A program made the translations under genes and the position numbers. Shown piece by piece: positions 9,435-18,022 of a stretch of DNA of 62,104 bases. The DNA is from a virus: positions 1 through 62,104 of IMG/VR virus record IMGVR_UViG_3300003690_003506; one strand, written 5' to 3'. Within the stretch, counting starts at the first letter, position 1; every line of letters starts with the position of its first letter. The notes under the pieces were generated by a model that saw nothing but the letters and a program-made list of their open reading frames with translations, searched no databases and was not told where the DNA came from.

Positions 9435-11297
9435 ATGAAATTTTTAATGATATACCCAAATAAGGTTATGATAACCCGCGCACCTCTTGGTATAGGATAC
9501 CTTGCAACATATATTGAAGATGCTGGCCATGAATTTAAATTATTTGATACTACCTTTATTAGTTGCGGCGAATGTCCAAGCGACGATGCCCTGAGAGAAC
9601 AAAATCTTCAAGTAGTAAATCCAGATTTTGAAAAACTTGGCCTTGTAGAAAAAAACATAAATGTATATGATGCCCTTGAAGAGGAAATAGAAAGTTTTCA
9701 GCCAGATATGATTGGTATGTCGACAGTTGATCCAAATCATAATTTTGGAATGCAATTATTACGTCATTGTAAAAGTATTCGGCCGGACATTCCAATTATC
9801 GTCGGGGGTCCTTTAAGTACGTTGGTGCCAGATGACGTGATAGTGGAAGAATCTGTGGATATAGTCGGCAGAGGAGAATGTGATATACATCTTGCTGAAT
9901 TATGTAATAGATATCATGATATTAAATATCCCGATGTAAAAAGTGTATCTTCACGGTCAAACCCTACGAAAGAAAAAAAGAATTTATTCAATGTTATAAC
10001 ACCAGCAGAAGCGCAGCCCCGAAAGAGTGGGTGGGAAAGTTTATATGACATTCCTAATTTTTGGGTTAAAGATAAAGATTATAAAGACAATGGTATAGTA
10101 CATAAGAATAAAGTAACTCTTCCCGAACTTGCGAATGGCCTCTCGCCTAATTTATCAATCTATGACCCGCGCCACTTTTTGCGTCCGCTAGGGGGACGTA
10201 TGTATAATATGGCTACAGTTATTTGGACACGAGGATGTGTATTCAGATGTAGTTATTGTGCAAACGAGACTTTTTATAAGGCTGCTGACGCATCTGCAAA
10301 AGAATACTATAGGAAGAAAGATGTTAAACCACTAGTTGAAGAATTATCTCGGTTTAAAGAACAATTCAACCTAAACTTTTTGATGTTTGTTGATGATATC
10401 TTCCCCTTGCATGAACCAGAACTTATTGATGAATTTTGCAGACTGTATAAGAAACACGTCGATCTCCCATTCTCTGTAAATCTACAACCGCGTCTCGTTC
10501 GTGAAGACACATTCGCTATGGCTGTTGACGCTGGCCTTAGAAATATTTGTGTTGGGGTTGAGGCGGGAAGCGATCGTGTCAGAAGGAAAATATTAAAGAG
10601 AAATTATAGGGATGAACACGTTGAGAAAGTTTTTATCATGGCCCATAAGCATAGGATTAGGTGCTCGTCCTTTAATATAATTGGCTTACCTGATGAAAAT
10701 AGAGAAGATATCTTTGAAACAATAGCTGTTAATAGAAAAATTAACCCAACTAGTGCAACTGTCACCTTCTTTCACCCCTATCGCGGCGCGCCACTGCGAG
10801 AGCTCTGTGTGGAGCGAGGGTATATTGATCCAAACCAGGGAAAACACGAAGATGTTTATAGAACAGACTCACAGTTGAATATGCCACAGATAACCAAGCA
10901 AGAATTAAAGAATATTATGAAATCATTTCAGCTATATATGAAGCTTCCAGAAGAATATGAAACATTAATTAAAATGCAAGAAGATCAATCATCTTTCGAA
11001 GCGCGTCAAATACGAGAGAAGATCTTGTTGCCGGTGTTTAAAAAAATTCAAGATGAAGAATCTAAATGGGATTTCAGAAAAAAGAAAGAATGGTGGACTA
11101 GCGACATCTCCGGCCGCGAAGAAGTAGATTCTAAAATTAAACTACCAGGTACAAAGCCCGGTGATGCGGGATTTATCCCACTACCAGTTCTTAGAGTCTC
11201 CACAAAAAAAGCTGGTGAAGACTTTAAAAAAGAATTATATCCTGGTAACGAATCAGTGATTGACATTCTTGACAAAAGTGCTACAATAAACAAATGA
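9435..11297 (+). CDS. B12-binding-type radical SAM protein
   Basis: A 620-aa radical SAM enzyme with an N-terminal cobalamin-binding-like Rossmann domain (residues 1-200; PLGIGYLATYIEDAG, then IIVGGPLSTL). The [4Fe-4S] cluster motif is Cys268-x3-Cys272-x2-Cys275 (CVFRCSYC). Conserved downstream segments are FVDDIFPLH and GVEAGSDRVR. Members of this class methylate or rearrange unreactive carbons, often in glycan, lipid or antibiotic pathways. The start follows a clear GGAGAG site. The end overlaps the SnoaL-like gene by four bases, which suggests a joint function. A role in sugar modification is inferred only from context. Confidence 0.87.
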   Translation: MKFLMIYPNKVMITRAPLGIGYLATYIEDAGHEFKLFDTTFISCGECPSDDALREQNLQVVNPDFEKLGLVEKNINVYDALEEEIESFQPDMIGMSTVDPNHNFGMQLLRHCKSIRPDIPIIVGGPLSTLVPDDVIVEESVDIVGRGECDIHLAELCNRYHDIKYPDVKSVSSRSNPTKEKKNLFNVITPAEAQPRKSGWESLYDIPNFWVKDKDYKDNGIVHKNKVTLPELANGLSPNLSIYDPRHFLRPLGGRMYNMATVIWTRGCVFRCSYCANETFYKAADASAKEYYRKKDVKPLVEELSRFKEQFNLNFLMFVDDIFPLHEPELIDEFCRLYKKHVDLPFSVNLQPRLVREDTFAMAVDAGLRNICVGVEAGSDRVRRKILKRNYRDEHVEKVFIMAHKHRIRCSSFNIIGLPDENREDIFETIAVNRKINPTSATVTFFHPYRGAPLRELCVERGYIDPNQGKHEDVYRTDSQLNMPQITKQELKNIMKSFQLYMKLPEEYETLIKMQEDQSSFEARQIREKILLPVFKKIQDEESKWDFRKKKEWWTSDISGREEVDSKIKLPGTKPGDAGFIPLPVLRVSTKKAGEDFKKELYPGNESVIDILDKSATINK

Positions 11298-11653
11298 AAG
11301 ATATAGTTGTTGATAATATTATTAGGTCTCAAGTTGTTGAGGATTATTTAGATTTTTTTGAAAATAAAGACTTAGATGGCATAACCGATCTGCTTGCGGA
11401 AAACTGTTCTTTAACAGATTGGAATATTGGGCTTGTGGAAGGGAAAGAAAATGTTTTAGAAATATTTTCTAATATTTTTGATTCTTTTGAAAAAATAGAG
11501 GTAAACATATTTCATCTTCATGAGGACGTAACTGGAATCTTGACGTGTGAGATGACCTTAGCACTAGATGATCAAGAATTGCTTGTAGCCGATATATTTG
11601 AATTTGACGACGATGATCACATTCAATCCTTGCGAGCTTATAAAGGAAATTAA
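11294..11653 (+). CDS. SnoaL/NTF2-like small protein
   Basis: A 119-aa acidic protein with the sequence pattern of the SnoaL-like/NTF2-like cone fold: an N-terminal helix pair (VVEDYLDFFENKDLDGI), LLAENCSLTDW, a GKENVLEIFSNIF helix, then beta strands ending in a DIFEFDDDDHIQSLRAY hairpin. The fold hosts isomerases, cyclases and binding proteins, so function is open. The ATG overlaps the stop of the radical SAM gene (ATGA), which suggests translational coupling and perhaps a shared substrate. Confidence 0.72.
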   Translation: MKDIVVDNIIRSQVVEDYLDFFENKDLDGITDLLAENCSLTDWNIGLVEGKENVLEIFSNIFDSFEKIEVNIFHLHEDVTGILTCEMTLALDDQELLVADIFEFDDDDHIQSLRAYKGN

Positions 11654-11654
11654 T

Positions 11655-12392
11655 ATGAAAGTTGCATTCTGCTTACACGGGTTAGTAGGAACAACCGATA
11701 AGTATGGAATAGGGAAAAGAGAGATTCCATATAAAATTGGTCATAAACACTATAAAGAGCACGTTTTTGATAAAAATGATGACGTAGATATCTTTATTCA
11801 TACTTGGTCACACCATCATCGCGACGGCATTAAAGAACTTTACAAGCCACTGGCAATAAAATCAGCGCCACCGCCAGATTTTGATATTCCGGATCCGAAT
11901 GGAAATTTGGACGAGATTAAACAAGCGCGGCTATATGCCATAAAATGTAAGTGGAAATCTTATAAAACTGTTATAGACATGGTAAAAGAAAGCGGAAATA
12001 CCTACGATTGGGTGTTTGTAACAAGATTTGACTTGGCTTTTAGTGTAGACTTTTGTTTTGATAAGTATGATAACTCAAAATTTTATGCTCAAGGCCCCCC
12101 AGGCCCGGTGCAAAATGGATTTCAATTGATTAATGATTTGTGGTACTTCACAAACCAGAAAGATATGGAGAGATTTGGGGCCCTGTACGATCACATGAAT
12201 CAAGGGCCCTATAAATCCTTAGAAAGTAATCACGAATTAGAGCGGTTACATTTACAGAAAACTGGTTTACAAGACAAATTGGAATATATATTTCGTCGCG
12301 ATTGGACGCCCGGAAAGGCCAGTAAAATGACTACCGAAACGCCTTTGGTACGATGGGTTTATTTTGAAGGCGGCGATAGAGGCTTTACTTAG
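11655..12392 (+). CDS. Putative GT-A-like glycosyltransferase, unassigned family
   Basis: A 245-aa protein I do not recognise firmly. It starts MKVAFCLHG and has FIHTWSHHH near residue 47, which resembles bacterial capsule transferases of the 'FIHTW' type, and a VTRFDLAF segment near 121 where GT-A-like proteins have an RxD motif. No membrane segment is seen. The ATG at 11655 follows AAAGGA (11642-11647) at good spacing; the longer frame from TTG 11598 lies inside the previous gene and is unlikely. A transferase role fits the neighbourhood but is unproven. Confidence 0.6.
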   Translation: MKVAFCLHGLVGTTDKYGIGKREIPYKIGHKHYKEHVFDKNDDVDIFIHTWSHHHRDGIKELYKPLAIKSAPPPDFDIPDPNGNLDEIKQARLYAIKCKWKSYKTVIDMVKESGNTYDWVFVTRFDLAFSVDFCFDKYDNSKFYAQGPPGPVQNGFQLINDLWYFTNQKDMERFGALYDHMNQGPYKSLESNHELERLHLQKTGLQDKLEYIFRRDWTPGKASKMTTETPLVRWVYFEGGDRGFT

Positions 12393-12821
12393 ATGAATCT
12401 GATAGCTCATAGGGGGAATATCAATGGGCCACATCCAGAGTTAGAAAATAGCCCAGAATATTTGGATAAGGCTCTCAATGCTGGTTATGATGTCGAAATA
12501 GATATATGGCTGATAAATGATAAACTATTCTTGGGCCACGACGGACCACAATATCAAACAACTTTAGATTATTTATCAAATAGTCATTTTTGGTGCCACT
12601 GTAAGAACATAGAGGCTTTAAAATATCTTTTAGAAAATAATATTCATTGCTTTTTTCACAAAACTGATGATGTAACGTTAACTTCGAAAGGTATTATGTG
12701 GACTTTCCCAAGAAAGAGATTGATGGAGGGTTCTGTTTGTGTGATGCCGGAATATGGATACGAAGGAAATCTCGATAACTGCTCTGGAATCTGCAGCGAC
12801 TATGTAGAGAAATACAAATGA
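12393..12821 (+). CDS. Compact GDPD-like phosphodiesterase family protein
   Basis: A 142-aa protein with the signature residues of the glycerophosphodiester phosphodiesterase family: AHRG near residue 5, ENS, the metal-binding EID in GYDVEIDIW, and LGHDGP. It ends with a short SGICSDYV segment that matches the last strand of the family (GI.TDY). Usual members have about 240 residues, so this is a short version lacking much of the middle of the barrel. It starts directly after the preceding stop and overlaps the next gene (ATGA). It may cut a phosphodiester in a lipid or glycan; this is an inference. Confidence 0.68.
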   Translation: MNLIAHRGNINGPHPELENSPEYLDKALNAGYDVEIDIWLINDKLFLGHDGPQYQTTLDYLSNSHFWCHCKNIEALKYLLENNIHCFFHKTDDVTLTSKGIMWTFPRKRLMEGSVCVMPEYGYEGNLDNCSGICSDYVEKYK

Positions 12822-13657
12822 GCAAAAAGTTGCTTGTTGTTGGCCGCGGGCCCTCTTGGGAAAGGGCCAAAGAGATACCAGATGATTATGAAATGGTATT
12901 ATTTATTAATACACCACAGATTTTTGATTCTGCCAACCGGGATGAAGAGTTACTAGAGAGATTAAGATCTAAAAAAGTAATAATGTATACAAATATGCCT
13001 CAACGACTTGTGGCATTTCAAGAACATATTTTAAATTTTTTTAATGTTGATGAATGTGCAATTGCTCGCTGTAGTCCCAATTGGCCTTTGTGGAGAGAGC
13101 ACAAAGCTAAGCAGAAGAGGGTGTGTCCTGCATGGAAACAATTATCGTGGCTTCCCCCTTTAGAGGAGGATGAACCATATATGTATATTTGGAGGGGCCC
13201 CGAACCAGCGAACGCCCCTGAAATGTTTACCCCTGGCGGCCGTAAGATAAATCACCTAGTAGACGAAGCGGAGCCTTATTTGGCATCGGTTTATGGTGAT
13301 AGAATGATGTGTAATTGCTCGATTTTTGCTTCTTTGTATGCAATACTAAAGTTGCAGGTTGATCATATTTATTATTGTGGATTAGACTTTTATCACGATC
13401 TTAAGGTGGCCAAGGAATCTTACTTTCAGGCCCCGGCGTATATGTCGGGTCAAAATTGGTGGCAGCTTAGAGTTAAAACCGAAGGTGAGCATACAAAGAT
13501 AGTTTATGATGAATATATGACCAAGTTTTTTCCAAATGTGACTTATGAATTTTATACAGATGCAGATTGGACTCCCAGCAATAAAAATGTTGTAACGCAT
13601 TGTTCGGGGAAGGAAATCATTTTTAAGAAATATGATTCAAATTATTATAAAGGATAA
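12818..13657 (+). CDS. Candidate sialyltransferase-like / DUF115-like protein
   Basis: A 279-aa protein of uncertain family. Residues 6-14 read VVGRGPSWE, like the N-terminal glycine loop of GT42 sialyltransferases and DUF115 proteins (GNGPSL). Near residues 173-197 it has NCSIFASLYAILKL followed by YYCGLDFYHD, which parallels the region in GT42/DUF115 proteins ending in a G-D-F-Y motif. It sits just before the NeuB/NeuC/NeuA set, so transfer of a CMP-activated nonulosonic acid is a reasonable hypothesis. Weak points: overall similarity is remote and the central 120 residues are unfamiliar. It ends the first half of the sugar block. Confidence 0.5.
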   Translation: MSKKLLVVGRGPSWERAKEIPDDYEMVLFINTPQIFDSANRDEELLERLRSKKVIMYTNMPQRLVAFQEHILNFFNVDECAIARCSPNWPLWREHKAKQKRVCPAWKQLSWLPPLEEDEPYMYIWRGPEPANAPEMFTPGGRKINHLVDEAEPYLASVYGDRMMCNCSIFASLYAILKLQVDHIYYCGLDFYHDLKVAKESYFQAPAYMSGQNWWQLRVKTEGEHTKIVYDEYMTKFFPNVTYEFYTDADWTPSNKNVVTHCSGKEIIFKKYDSNYYKG

Positions 13658-13669
13658 TTAGTAATATTA

Positions 13670-13680
13670 TTACACTGTAA
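13670..13680. promoter_or_regulatory. Small palindrome upstream of the promoter
   Basis: TTACA-C-TGTAA is a perfect 5-base inverted repeat lying 8 bases before the -35 box of the promoter at 13689. It could be an operator half or chance in AT-rich DNA. Confidence 0.25.
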
Positions 13681-13688
13681 TAAATCTA

Positions 13689-13717
13689 TTGACATAGATA
13701 GTTTGTTGTGTTAAAAT
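13689..13717 (+). promoter_or_regulatory. Sigma70-type promoter for the nonulosonate operon
   Basis: The -35 box TTGACA (13689-13694) is a perfect consensus, followed by a 17-base spacer and the -10 box TAAAAT (13712-13717), five of six matches. It lies in the 82-base gap between two genes, one of the longest gaps in the window. Transcription would start near 13724, about 15 bases before the ATG at 13740. This suggests that the second sugar block is transcribed by unmodified host RNA polymerase, hence early. Confidence 0.65.
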
Positions 13718-13739
13718 TAACCTTAATGAGAAAAAACCA

Positions 13740-15368
13740 ATGAGCACTGATATCAAGAAATCAAAACTTAATGTTGTTGACGCTAACGAAAATTATGCTA
13801 AATATGCGCCCGAAATGGATGATAAACATACGCGGATTGTTGATCGAAAATTAGGAAGCAAAGATGTTAATCCTCTATTAAAAATAAATTACGATGGTAA
13901 GCACTTCAAGGATACGAGCGGCCCTAGAAAATATAATTTGCCCTCTTTGTCTAAAGGTGAAAAGCGCGGACGATTTCTTTTTATCATGGTCGACCAATAT
14001 GATAAAATGCCATATTGGACTTTTGGGCCTGCTTATTTAGGGGCCGTCCTTGAAAAAAATGATTATGAAGTAGAAATTTTTAATGGTACTTGTTGGCACT
14101 TAACCCCCAAAGATCTTGAAAGATTTTTGCGTGATAAGAAACACTTCGATTATATAGGAATCGGATACCTCACAAATTATATCCACTCAGTTATTGAGCA
14201 TATAGAAGTGTGTCGTTCGGTTTCTCCTGATTCAAAAATTATATTAGGGGGGAATGGCTACACCCCGCTGCCTGCTTTCTATTTATCTAAAACTGGCGCC
14301 GATTACGGCGTTGCCGGTGAAGCAGAGAATTCACTTTTAAATCTAGTTAACGCATTATCGCTTGGTGAATCAGTAGAAAATATTCCGTCTGTATCCTTTA
14401 GAGATGGCGAAGATATGTATGTTTCCGATTTAAGAGAACCAGTTCCTGACATCACAACGATACCCACACCAGCATATCATCTTTTTCCAATTGAAAAATA
14501 TATATGGTACGAACATCGAGGATATCATAAGGGCGTAAAGTCGTTTAATATTCTTTCTAGTAGAGGCTGTCCTTTTCGGTGTAACTTTTGTTATCGTCTA
14601 GAGGAAGGATTCCGATATCGTCCATTTGAAGATATTATAGAAGAACTGAATTTTTTGAATGAAAAATACGGCATCCGTCATTTCAATATGTCTGATGAAC
14701 TCTTTATGACGAGCAAAAAACACGTGATTAGTTTTTCCAATCAAATGGTTGAGGCAATGGATAGTGGCGGCCTTGCAAGAATTTCGTGGGAAACTACCGG
14801 AAGACTCAATATAGTAAATCAAGAAGTAGCTAATGCTATGGCAGCCGGCGGCTGTAATAGAATATTATATGGTCTTGAATCTGGAGATACAAAAGTTTTA
14901 GAATTGATGAATAAAAAAACTACTAGTGAAATGATCGAGACGGGAATTCAAGCCACATTTAATGCTGGAATGGAAGTACAGCTTCCTTGTATGTTTGGTA
15001 ATATTGGCGAAACAGCCGAATCAGTTAAAAAGACTGTTGAAATATTGAAAAAATATGGAGGCAACGACGAGAGACTATTAAGGCCCGTAACTCCATATCC
15101 AGGGTCTCCTCTTTATTACTATGCACTAGAAAAAGGCTTATTAAAAGATCACGATGAATTTTTTGAAATCTCAAAAAATCCTGATCTTCTAACAATAAAT
15201 TTTACTGAAATGGATGATGAAACATTTTATAAAGTTTTATATGAAGCAAATGTGGAATTAATTGAAGATTTTCATAGTCGTATGTGCGAGGCCGAAAAAC
15301 AGTCTTTTCGGGATCTATATTTTGAAGACGATGATTCTACCTTTGGTTTAGTCGATCACCGTCGATAA
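13740..15368 (+). CDS. Second B12-binding-type radical SAM protein
   Basis: A 542-aa radical SAM enzyme. Residues 80-220 form a cobalamin-binding-like domain (FGPAYLGAVLEKNDYEVE, then IILGGNGYTPLP). The iron-sulfur motif is Cys277-x3-Cys281-x2-Cys284 (CPFRCNFC), followed by FNMSDELF and GLESGDTKVLELM, typical of the class. The N-terminal 75 residues are an extra charged stretch without known domain. It is the first gene after the 13689 promoter and is followed by neuB. Substrate unknown; a modified sugar or lipid carrier is possible. It differs clearly in sequence from the enzyme at 9435. Confidence 0.87.
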   Translation: MSTDIKKSKLNVVDANENYAKYAPEMDDKHTRIVDRKLGSKDVNPLLKINYDGKHFKDTSGPRKYNLPSLSKGEKRGRFLFIMVDQYDKMPYWTFGPAYLGAVLEKNDYEVEIFNGTCWHLTPKDLERFLRDKKHFDYIGIGYLTNYIHSVIEHIEVCRSVSPDSKIILGGNGYTPLPAFYLSKTGADYGVAGEAENSLLNLVNALSLGESVENIPSVSFRDGEDMYVSDLREPVPDITTIPTPAYHLFPIEKYIWYEHRGYHKGVKSFNILSSRGCPFRCNFCYRLEEGFRYRPFEDIIEELNFLNEKYGIRHFNMSDELFMTSKKHVISFSNQMVEAMDSGGLARISWETTGRLNIVNQEVANAMAAGGCNRILYGLESGDTKVLELMNKKTTSEMIETGIQATFNAGMEVQLPCMFGNIGETAESVKKTVEILKKYGGNDERLLRPVTPYPGSPLYYYALEKGLLKDHDEFFEISKNPDLLTINFTEMDDETFYKVLYEANVELIEDFHSRMCEAEKQSFRDLYFEDDDSTFGLVDHRR

Positions 15369-15395
15369 ATTATTTTTTATGAAAGGTACAAACAT

Positions 15396-16442
15396 ATGCC
15401 GGAAATTTTAATCGGCAATAGAAAAATTAGTCATAAAACTAAGCCATTTATAATTGCAGAAATTGGCATTAACCATGAAGGAAGCTTTACAAAAGCTCTT
15501 CAAATGGTTTATGACGCCCAACGAGCAGGCGCAGAATGTGTTAAATTTCAATGTCATATTTTAGAAGATGAAATGACGAAAGATGCGCAGAAGACCATTC
15601 CGAGTAATAGTGATAAATCAATTTATGAGATTATGAAAAGATGTTTGTTGAATGAAGATGAAGAACGGTCCCTCAAACAAATTGTAGACGACTTGGGTAT
15701 GATATATCTCTCTACTCCTTTTTCTAGAGCGGCTGCAGATAGACTCGAAAGTATGAACGTTAAAGCATATAAGATTGGTTCCGGCGAATGTAATAATTAT
15801 CCGCTAATTGAGCACGTAGCATCTTTTGGAAAGCCAATTATCTTAAGCACTGGTATGAATAATATTAAATCAATTCAGGCTGCTGTAGATATATTAAGGA
15901 AGCACAATATTCAATATGCTCTTTTACACTGTACGTCTTTATACCCAACTCCATATGATAAAGTTCGATTAGGCGCTCTCTCTCAAATGAAGGAATCTTT
16001 CCCTGATGCCGTTTTGGGGCTAAGTGATCATTCTATAGGAAATTATACTTGCTTCGGTGCAGTACCCCTCGGCGCGTCAATACTAGAAAAGCATTTTACC
16101 TCTGATAAAACGTGGGCCGGCCCCGATATTGAAATATCTATAGATCCTTCGGAGTTAAAAGAACTGATCAATGGTTCTTCGGCTATTCATGCGGCTCTTG
16201 GGGGCACCAAAGACGTACTTAGCGAGGAAAAACCAACTATTGATTTTGCATATGCGTCAGTTGTTGCGATTAAAAATATCAAAGCTGGAGAAGTCTTCTC
16301 TAAAAAAAATATATGGGTAAAGCGCCCGGGCACCGGACAAATTCTTGCCAAGGAATATAATGGCATACTGGGGCGACTGGCTGCGAAAGATATAGTTAAC
16401 GATCGCCAACTGAGTTGGGATGATATTAATGAGTCACGTTGA
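15396..16442 (+). CDS. neuB: Nonulosonic acid synthase (NeuB-like, with SAF domain)
   Basis: The enzyme condenses phosphoenolpyruvate with a 6-carbon N-acetylated sugar to form a 9-carbon nonulosonic acid. The barrel keeps the active-site segments: GINHEG (His27, Glu28), VKFQ (Lys50), YKIGSGE (Lys126, Glu131) and GLSDHS (Asp211, His212). A C-terminal antifreeze-like SAF domain covers about residues 285-348, giving 348 aa, the normal full length. The GSGECNNYPLIEH wording resembles legionaminate-type NeuB proteins, but sialate versus legionaminate cannot be settled here. ATG at 15396 follows GAAAGG. neuC and neuA lie downstream on the same strand. Confidence 0.92.
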   Translation: MPEILIGNRKISHKTKPFIIAEIGINHEGSFTKALQMVYDAQRAGAECVKFQCHILEDEMTKDAQKTIPSNSDKSIYEIMKRCLLNEDEERSLKQIVDDLGMIYLSTPFSRAAADRLESMNVKAYKIGSGECNNYPLIEHVASFGKPIILSTGMNNIKSIQAAVDILRKHNIQYALLHCTSLYPTPYDKVRLGALSQMKESFPDAVLGLSDHSIGNYTCFGAVPLGASILEKHFTSDKTWAGPDIEISIDPSELKELINGSSAIHAALGGTKDVLSEEKPTIDFAYASVVAIKNIKAGEVFSKKNIWVKRPGTGQILAKEYNGILGRLAAKDIVNDRQLSWDDINESR

Positions 16443-17124
16443 TTATATTTATAAAAATGAAGACTATACAGACAAACCCAAAGACCAGTTTAAAAGAATT
16501 TTAGATTGGCTGAAAAGGAACACACGCCCAGAGCAAAAATACAACCTCCTCGACCTTGGTTGCGCGCGTGGTGAATTAATACATTTTTTGAATAAAAATA
16601 CCGAGAATGTGTCTTTTGTTGGGGTCGATCATTCAGATGACTTAATAAAAATGGCAAAAGAGAGTGTTGGTGTTGATTTTGAATTATCAAGTGTAGAACA
16701 ATACGAGAGCGATAAAAAATATGATTTTGTTGTAATATCTGGTGTGATTGAATATTTGGATGATCCAGAAATAATAGTAAAAAAGATCTCGAGTCATCTA
16801 AAGCAATTCGGAAGGGCGCTGGTATTAAACATTTTTAATGAGTACGATATTGATGTCAGGGTACGGTATAGAAATAACAAATATTTTAATGAATTTAAAA
16901 ACGGCTGGAGTTTACATTCCATCAAAACCTTTTATAAGATACTAGAAGCAAATAATTTTGCTGTGGAAAAGGAAGAAAAGTTTTTTCCAGATTGTTTTTT
17001 GGCTCCGAAAGAAGATCCGGCGCGCTCTTGGATGATAAGAAATCAAGATGGCGTACTCAAATATATGAATGGATTATCTCAAGTCTATGATAGCTACGTA
17101 CTTGAAATTCTGAAAACGAAATGA
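16429..17124 (+). CDS. Class I SAM-dependent methyltransferase
   Basis: A 231-aa methyltransferase with motif I LLDLGCARG (near residues 40-48), the acidic GVDHSD at the end of strand 2, and VISGVIEYLDDPE as motif IV/post-II. It probably methylates a small molecule or sugar. Of two ATG codons I prefer 16429, which has TTGGGA eight bases upstream; 16420 adds three residues and lies inside that site. The gene overlaps the end of neuB by 14 bases and the next gene by four. Its place between neuB and neuC suggests modification of the nonulosonic acid or of its glycan. Confidence 0.85.
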   Translation: MSHVDYIYKNEDYTDKPKDQFKRILDWLKRNTRPEQKYNLLDLGCARGELIHFLNKNTENVSFVGVDHSDDLIKMAKESVGVDFELSSVEQYESDKKYDFVVISGVIEYLDDPEIIVKKISSHLKQFGRALVLNIFNEYDIDVRVRYRNNKYFNEFKNGWSLHSIKTFYKILEANNFAVEKEEKFFPDCFLAPKEDPARSWMIRNQDGVLKYMNGLSQVYDSYVLEILKTK

Positions 17125-18020
17125 AAACGATAATGTATCATTATGTTCGCTACTTTGATAAACAATATCCTGAGTTTAGATATTTGGATGTCGATAAATT
17201 TATAGAACAACTTAATTTCTTTGAAAAAGAGTGGGGATTTCTGAAGAAAGAAGAGTTTTTAGAATCTGTGGAAACTGGCATTTCAAAATCTGGGGTTATT
17301 CTTACATTTGATGACGGATTTAAAGAACATTATGATATAGTGTTGCCCATCCTAAAAGATCGCGGCCTCTATGGGCTCTTCTATATTCCCACAGGACACT
17401 ACCAGAATGATCATAAAGAATTATTAGATGTTCACAGAATTCATTTTTTGGTATCGAAATGCGATTCTAATAGTTTGTATAAAGAAGTATCAGATAATAT
17501 AGATTCTTCAATGCTAGAGACGGGAAGAACTGCACAGTTCGAAGGGGAACTATATAATAATCAAACAAATGATGAGAAGGTTTTAAAATTTAAGAAGTTG
17601 ATGAACTATTCTCTAAAGTATGAGCATAAAAAGCCGATACTGGACTTTCTAGCTAAAAAATATTTAATAGAACACGAAATCTATGATAAATTATATCTAA
17701 CTACGGATGAATTAAGTGAGATTGAAAAGGAAGGCAACATCGTTGGTGCCCATACGGTAAGTCATAAAGTTTTATCTAGATTGCCTGTGGCTGAACAAAG
17801 AGAAGAAATAGGGAGTTCTTTTTCATTCTTGAGTAAATTTTTGAAACTCGACGTAAAAAGTTTTTGTTATCCTTATGGAACAGATAAAACTTTTAATTCT
17901 GATACAGTTATGATTTTATCGGATTTAAATGTGCATCATGCGTTTATGTTTAGTAACAGTGAATCCGGTAGAGAAATCGATAGATACAGGCTGGAAAGAA
18001 TTGATTGTAATAGGTTTTAA
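17121..18020 (+). CDS. NodB-type polysaccharide/sugar deacetylase
   Basis: A 299-aa protein with the three NodB metal motifs: LTFDDGF (Asp64, Asp65), HTVSH (His211, His215) and FCYPYG. It hydrolyses N- or O-acetyl groups with a divalent metal. About 140 residues separate motifs 1 and 2, more than in small chitin deacetylases, so it may have an added substrate subdomain. There is no signal peptide, which fits a cytoplasmic precursor or nucleotide-linked sugar. Overlaps the methyltransferase by four bases (ATGA). Within a neu operon it could tailor acetylation; this is inferred. Confidence 0.88.
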   Translation: MKTIMYHYVRYFDKQYPEFRYLDVDKFIEQLNFFEKEWGFLKKEEFLESVETGISKSGVILTFDDGFKEHYDIVLPILKDRGLYGLFYIPTGHYQNDHKELLDVHRIHFLVSKCDSNSLYKEVSDNIDSSMLETGRTAQFEGELYNNQTNDEKVLKFKKLMNYSLKYEHKKPILDFLAKKYLIEHEIYDKLYLTTDELSEIEKEGNIVGAHTVSHKVLSRLPVAEQREEIGSSFSFLSKFLKLDVKSFCYPYGTDKTFNSDTVMILSDLNVHHAFMFSNSESGREIDRYRLERIDCNRF

Positions 18021-18022
18021 TT

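Noticed and set aside
11598-11654. Longer N-terminus for the GT-A-like protein
   Set aside because: A TTG start inside the SnoaL-like gene; AAAGGA followed by ATG at 11655 is clearly better.
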